Source of the DNA: Lichina pygmaea
Taxonomy: Eukaryota > Ascomycota > Lichinomycetes > Lichinales > Lichinaceae
Reading direction: 5' to 3'
DNA: 64,000 bases
NCBI GenBank assembly: GCA_963422465.1
Contig: OY730172.1
Location: 1,364,001-1,428,000, forward strand
The notes below the pieces were generated by a model. The model was given only the letters and a program-made list of their open reading frames with translations, did no database searches and had not been told where the DNA came from. Each line of letters starts with the position of its first letter. Within the stretch, counting starts at the first letter, position 1. This document shows positions 61,197-64,000 of this stretch, in pieces. The translations under genes and the position numbers were made by a program.

Positions 61197-61682
61197 TAGC
61201 ATACTCTGGATCTCTAGTACTAGGGTGGAGTAGGAATACCAACACCGATACCAATACGTACAGTACAGTACAGTACGTTTGCCAACAATCTCGTGCTGTA
61301 GAGGGAACGCCCGGCGTGACGGCGTCGCGGCGGAGGAGAGGCGTGAGACGGATGGAGAGGCGTGGCACAGCTGGAATGCAACGTCCCATCATCAAATGTG
61401 AAGAAATGCTGCCGATCGAAGCCCCCCCTGAGGACTCGAGGCCCACGAACGTACAGGCTGAGCTGTCTGACCGAGCTACCTGATTGAACATCGCGAAGGG
61501 ATGCTTCTTAGGATAGACGACAACGAATGGAGCCACATGCCACAAGCTCTTCGACCTCGTCTTCCAGAAGAGTACGAACTTGGAGAGATTGAGAATAGAT
61601 AACGAGAAACGGTATGATATCTTTCGAGGTGGAAGCTAGAGCCATCGGGACGAGAGACGGTGTAGGAGATGTCGTGATCGAT
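61197..61682. other. Spacer between foldback element and ATG26
   Basis: 486 bp 3' flank of ATG26; includes a CAGTACAGTACAGTACG run at 61260-61276. No gene seen. Confidence 0.6.
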
Positions 61683-64000
61683 CTATGAAGCCATGATCTT
61701 GTTGGGAGAAGATTCACGCCCCTTCTGACTGCCCGTCCGCGACGTTTCACCTTGTGCGCCGCGGCTTTTCGACCGAGACCGAGCTGGTTCGGCGTCCCTC
61801 ATTCGGTGGACGAGTTCTGCGTCGCTGTCGTCGCCGATGAAGGTCCAGCTCTCCTCGGTGTCTTCGTCGTCGTCGTCGTCGTCGTCGTCGTCGGCGTCGT
61901 CCTGGTCGGCACCGCGTTTCTTGATCAACGACCGGGCGTACTCCAGATCGCGGTAGATGGACTGGATGGCTTTGCCTACGCCGTCCTCCTGCGTGTGGAT
62001 CTGTCAGCACATGGCGGCTTGGACAGGGTTGATGGGGTAAAGAAGGTTACCTTGCGTATCTGCTCGCCCAGAGCCTTGGCTTTGATGATGATACGCTGAC
62101 TCTGCGTCACGAGCCACAGGGCCTGCGAGAAGACGCTGACGTTCAGCCGCTTGATGCAGATCCCCACGCCTAGATCCTCCACCCGTGATCCGAAGAAGAA
62201 CTGATCTCCAAAGAATGGCTTGATGATGGTGGGAAGCCCTGCGCGGAGACTGGCCCCTGTGGTCCCGGCCCCGCCGTGGTGCGCGGCGGCATCGATCCGG
62301 GCGAAGAGCCAGTCGTGCGGAGCCGATTTGATCTGGAAGATCTCGCTCGGTAGAGGCGTCTCCGGTTTCGAAGCGTCTTGGCCGCCCAGCCGGTCGGACC
62401 AGCCTTTGGACAGGATGCACCGCACGTCCGCCTTCTGGACGGATTCGATGATCGTTCGCGTGAGCGCCGCCGGATCGGACACGACGATCGAGCCGAATCC
62501 GACGTAGACGATACGCTTCTCGTCCCGTCGAGCCTTTTGTATGAAGGCCACGAGCTCCTCCGGCGGGGACCAATCCGAGGCCTCGTTGAGGAACCAATAT
62601 CCCGTCACCCGGATCCAGTCGCTGTAGTCGAGCGGCGGGACGACCACCGACGGGCTGAAGTTGTACAGGAACGGCACCTTGTTGGGCTGCAGCTTGTCCA
62701 GGCTCGTTCTTCCGAGACTCAACTCGTTCTTCCTCCACCGGTTCACCTGGCCCGCGATGGCCTTCCAGAAGACGTTGTCGAACATGACGTAGGTGAAGTA
62801 GTTGTACGCACCGCCCATCTTGTGGTCCGGCACGGCGAAGGCGTGCGGATACGCTCGGGTCCGGGTCCATGGCATGGTGAAGGCGCGGAAGTAAGGGATG
62901 CCAAGCGCCTCTGCGATATGGATGCCTGCCATGGCGCTGGGACTTTCGATGAGGACGTCTGTGTCTTGGCACGCCTTCCACGCCGAGCTTAACAGGTCGT
63001 CGATCCAGCCCCGGAACTGGGACGCCTCCGTCAGCCCGGCGTCTCCTGCCGCCACGAAGCCCTACGGGGATGACTTACCTTCGACGAAGCCTCTCTCATG
63101 AACGAGTATGTGAACATACCGTTCTCGACGCAGATTCTCATCAGCTCGGCCGGGTCTCCCTCCACCGGAGCAAACTCGATTCCGTGACCCCGCACCCAGT
63201 CACCAAACTCGGCGTGAGTAGCGATCTTCGGCCGGTGGCCCTCCGCCAAGAGGCCTTTGCAGAGCGCGATGTAAGGCTGCACATCGCCCCGCGACCCTAT
63301 GGTCAGACACGTGATTCTCAACGGGGTCGTGGGCGTGAAGTTGATGATCGAAGCGCGGGGGTCGTCAAAGAGGACCGTTGGCTCGCTCGGCGTATCTGGA
63401 GGCTGTCAGCCGGCGGAAGAAGACCAGATCGGGCGGGGTTCACGTACATGCAGTCTCGATCTCCGTCGACACGCTTGCGGCATGATCGCCTTGACCGTCC
63501 TGTCGAGCTTCCAACAGGGAGCGGTGTTCGGCCTTGGCGGCCTCGGCGCTCTCCCGCTCCTCTTGGCTCAAGACTCCCGACTCCTGTAGGTGCCGAACGG
63601 TGTCGAGGCTGCGGAGGATTGTAACATCGAAGTCGTCTCGGGTCTCGGCCTGGCCGAACTCGAAGAAGAGTTCTTCGTGTGCACGGACAACGATGACCAG
63701 GCCCGAGTAGCCGAAGCAGAAGCCTTTCTCCCTTTCGACGTTCTCGACGTTCTTGAGGGGCAGAATCATCTACCAAATTCATTCAGCCCCGCTCGTCTTG
63801 ACCAACCCGAAGCAGAGAGAGGGGGGGGGGGGGGGGGGGGGGGGCGTGGCTTACCTTGGTGCGTGTTCCGGGCAGCAGGCTTCGGAAGCAAATCGATCGA
63901 TTGCTCACGTAGATCTTGCCGTACAGAGGGAGCACTCGGTGCAGGTAACCGAAGAATGTCGCCTGCAGCTTCTCGGCCGGAGGGAGGGCGAAGTGGGCTC
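61683..64000 (-). CDS. ATG26: Sterol 3-beta-glucosyltransferase Atg26 (3' part; 5' end outside window)
   Basis: Minus-strand exons 63855-64000 (partial), 63448-63769, 63079-63395, 62051-63016 and 61683-62000 join in frame to the last 688 residues. The upstream PH/first GRAM region lies beyond the right edge. The enzyme moves glucose from UDP-glucose to ergosterol; in some yeasts it is needed for pexophagy. What is seen: the second GRAM domain ([51 protein letters not shown]); the glycosyltransferase N-domain starting [20 protein letters not shown] and including [19 protein letters not shown]; the UDP-binding C-domain with [19 protein letters not shown] and [10 protein letters not shown]; and an acidic tail with nine Asp. 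The intron at 63017-63078 was set by the [12 protein letters not shown] join; a nearer AG would give a 17 bp intron. Intron 63770-63854 contains poly(G)24. Confidence 0.95.
63821..63844. repeat. Poly(G) tract, 24 bp, inside an ATG26 intron
   Basis: Uninterrupted G on the plus strand, therefore C24 in the transcript, ten bases inside the donor end of an 85 bp intron. Confidence 0.9.

Noticed and set aside
63063-63078. A 17 bp intron in ATG26 using the AG nearest the donor
   Set aside because: Too short for a spliceosomal intron; the acceptor ending at 63017 gives 62 bp and joins SSK to FRGWIDDLL as in the family.

Overview
This is nuclear DNA of a filamentous-type fungus, most likely an ascomycete (Pezizomycotina is the best guess, not proven). 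The evidence is 50-230 bp GT..AG spliceosomal introns in nearly every gene, fungus-only proteins (Aur1 IPC synthase, a fused Cwh43, a Zn2Cys6 regulator, Atg26), GC-rich coding regions and long CT-rich or homopolymer-bearing intergenic DNA. Genes are unusually intron-rich for so compact a genome: CWH43 has 12 introns and the 84-residue MDM35 has 4. I rebuilt gene models by hand from splice signals and family conservation. Every complete model listed closes in frame across all junctions.

Layout, left to right: AUR1 (+), prefoldin subunit 3 (-), a LETM1-like mitochondrial protein (+), a Nab3-like RRM protein (-), an ICT1/Pth4-type release-factor-like protein (+), UTP6 (-) sharing a 290 bp divergent promoter with CWH43 (+), SEC14 (+), the kinetochore gene NSL1/mis14 (-), a complete 1.5 kb gag-only Ty1/copia-type LTR element inserted just upstream of NSL1, a Zn2Cys6 transcription factor (-), a Ras GTPase-activating protein of the gap1/sar1 type (-), a 6 kb gene-poor stretch with decayed repeats, RRP6 (-) divergent from MDM35 (+), GPI1 (+) convergent with MSH2 (-), FCP1 (-), a 758 bp TA-flanked foldback DNA element, and the 3' part of ATG26 (-) running off the right edge.

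No metabolic cluster or operon-like system is present. The genes are housekeeping functions: sphingolipid and GPI-anchor lipid work (AUR1, CWH43, GPI1, SEC14, ATG26), RNA processing and transcription (NAB3, UTP6, RRP6, FCP1), protein folding, mitochondria, kinetochore, mismatch repair and Ras signalling. Interest lies in the accessory DNA. The LTR element has two identical 165 bp LTRs, a CCAGC target duplication, an internal initiator-tRNA-type primer site, and only a gag reading frame broken by one stop codon. The TA-flanked foldback element has arms that still read like the tail of a protein. Poly(G)/poly(C) runs up to 31 bp recur in introns and intergenic DNA, including a pair able to fold into a perfect G:C hairpin between GPI1 and MSH2.
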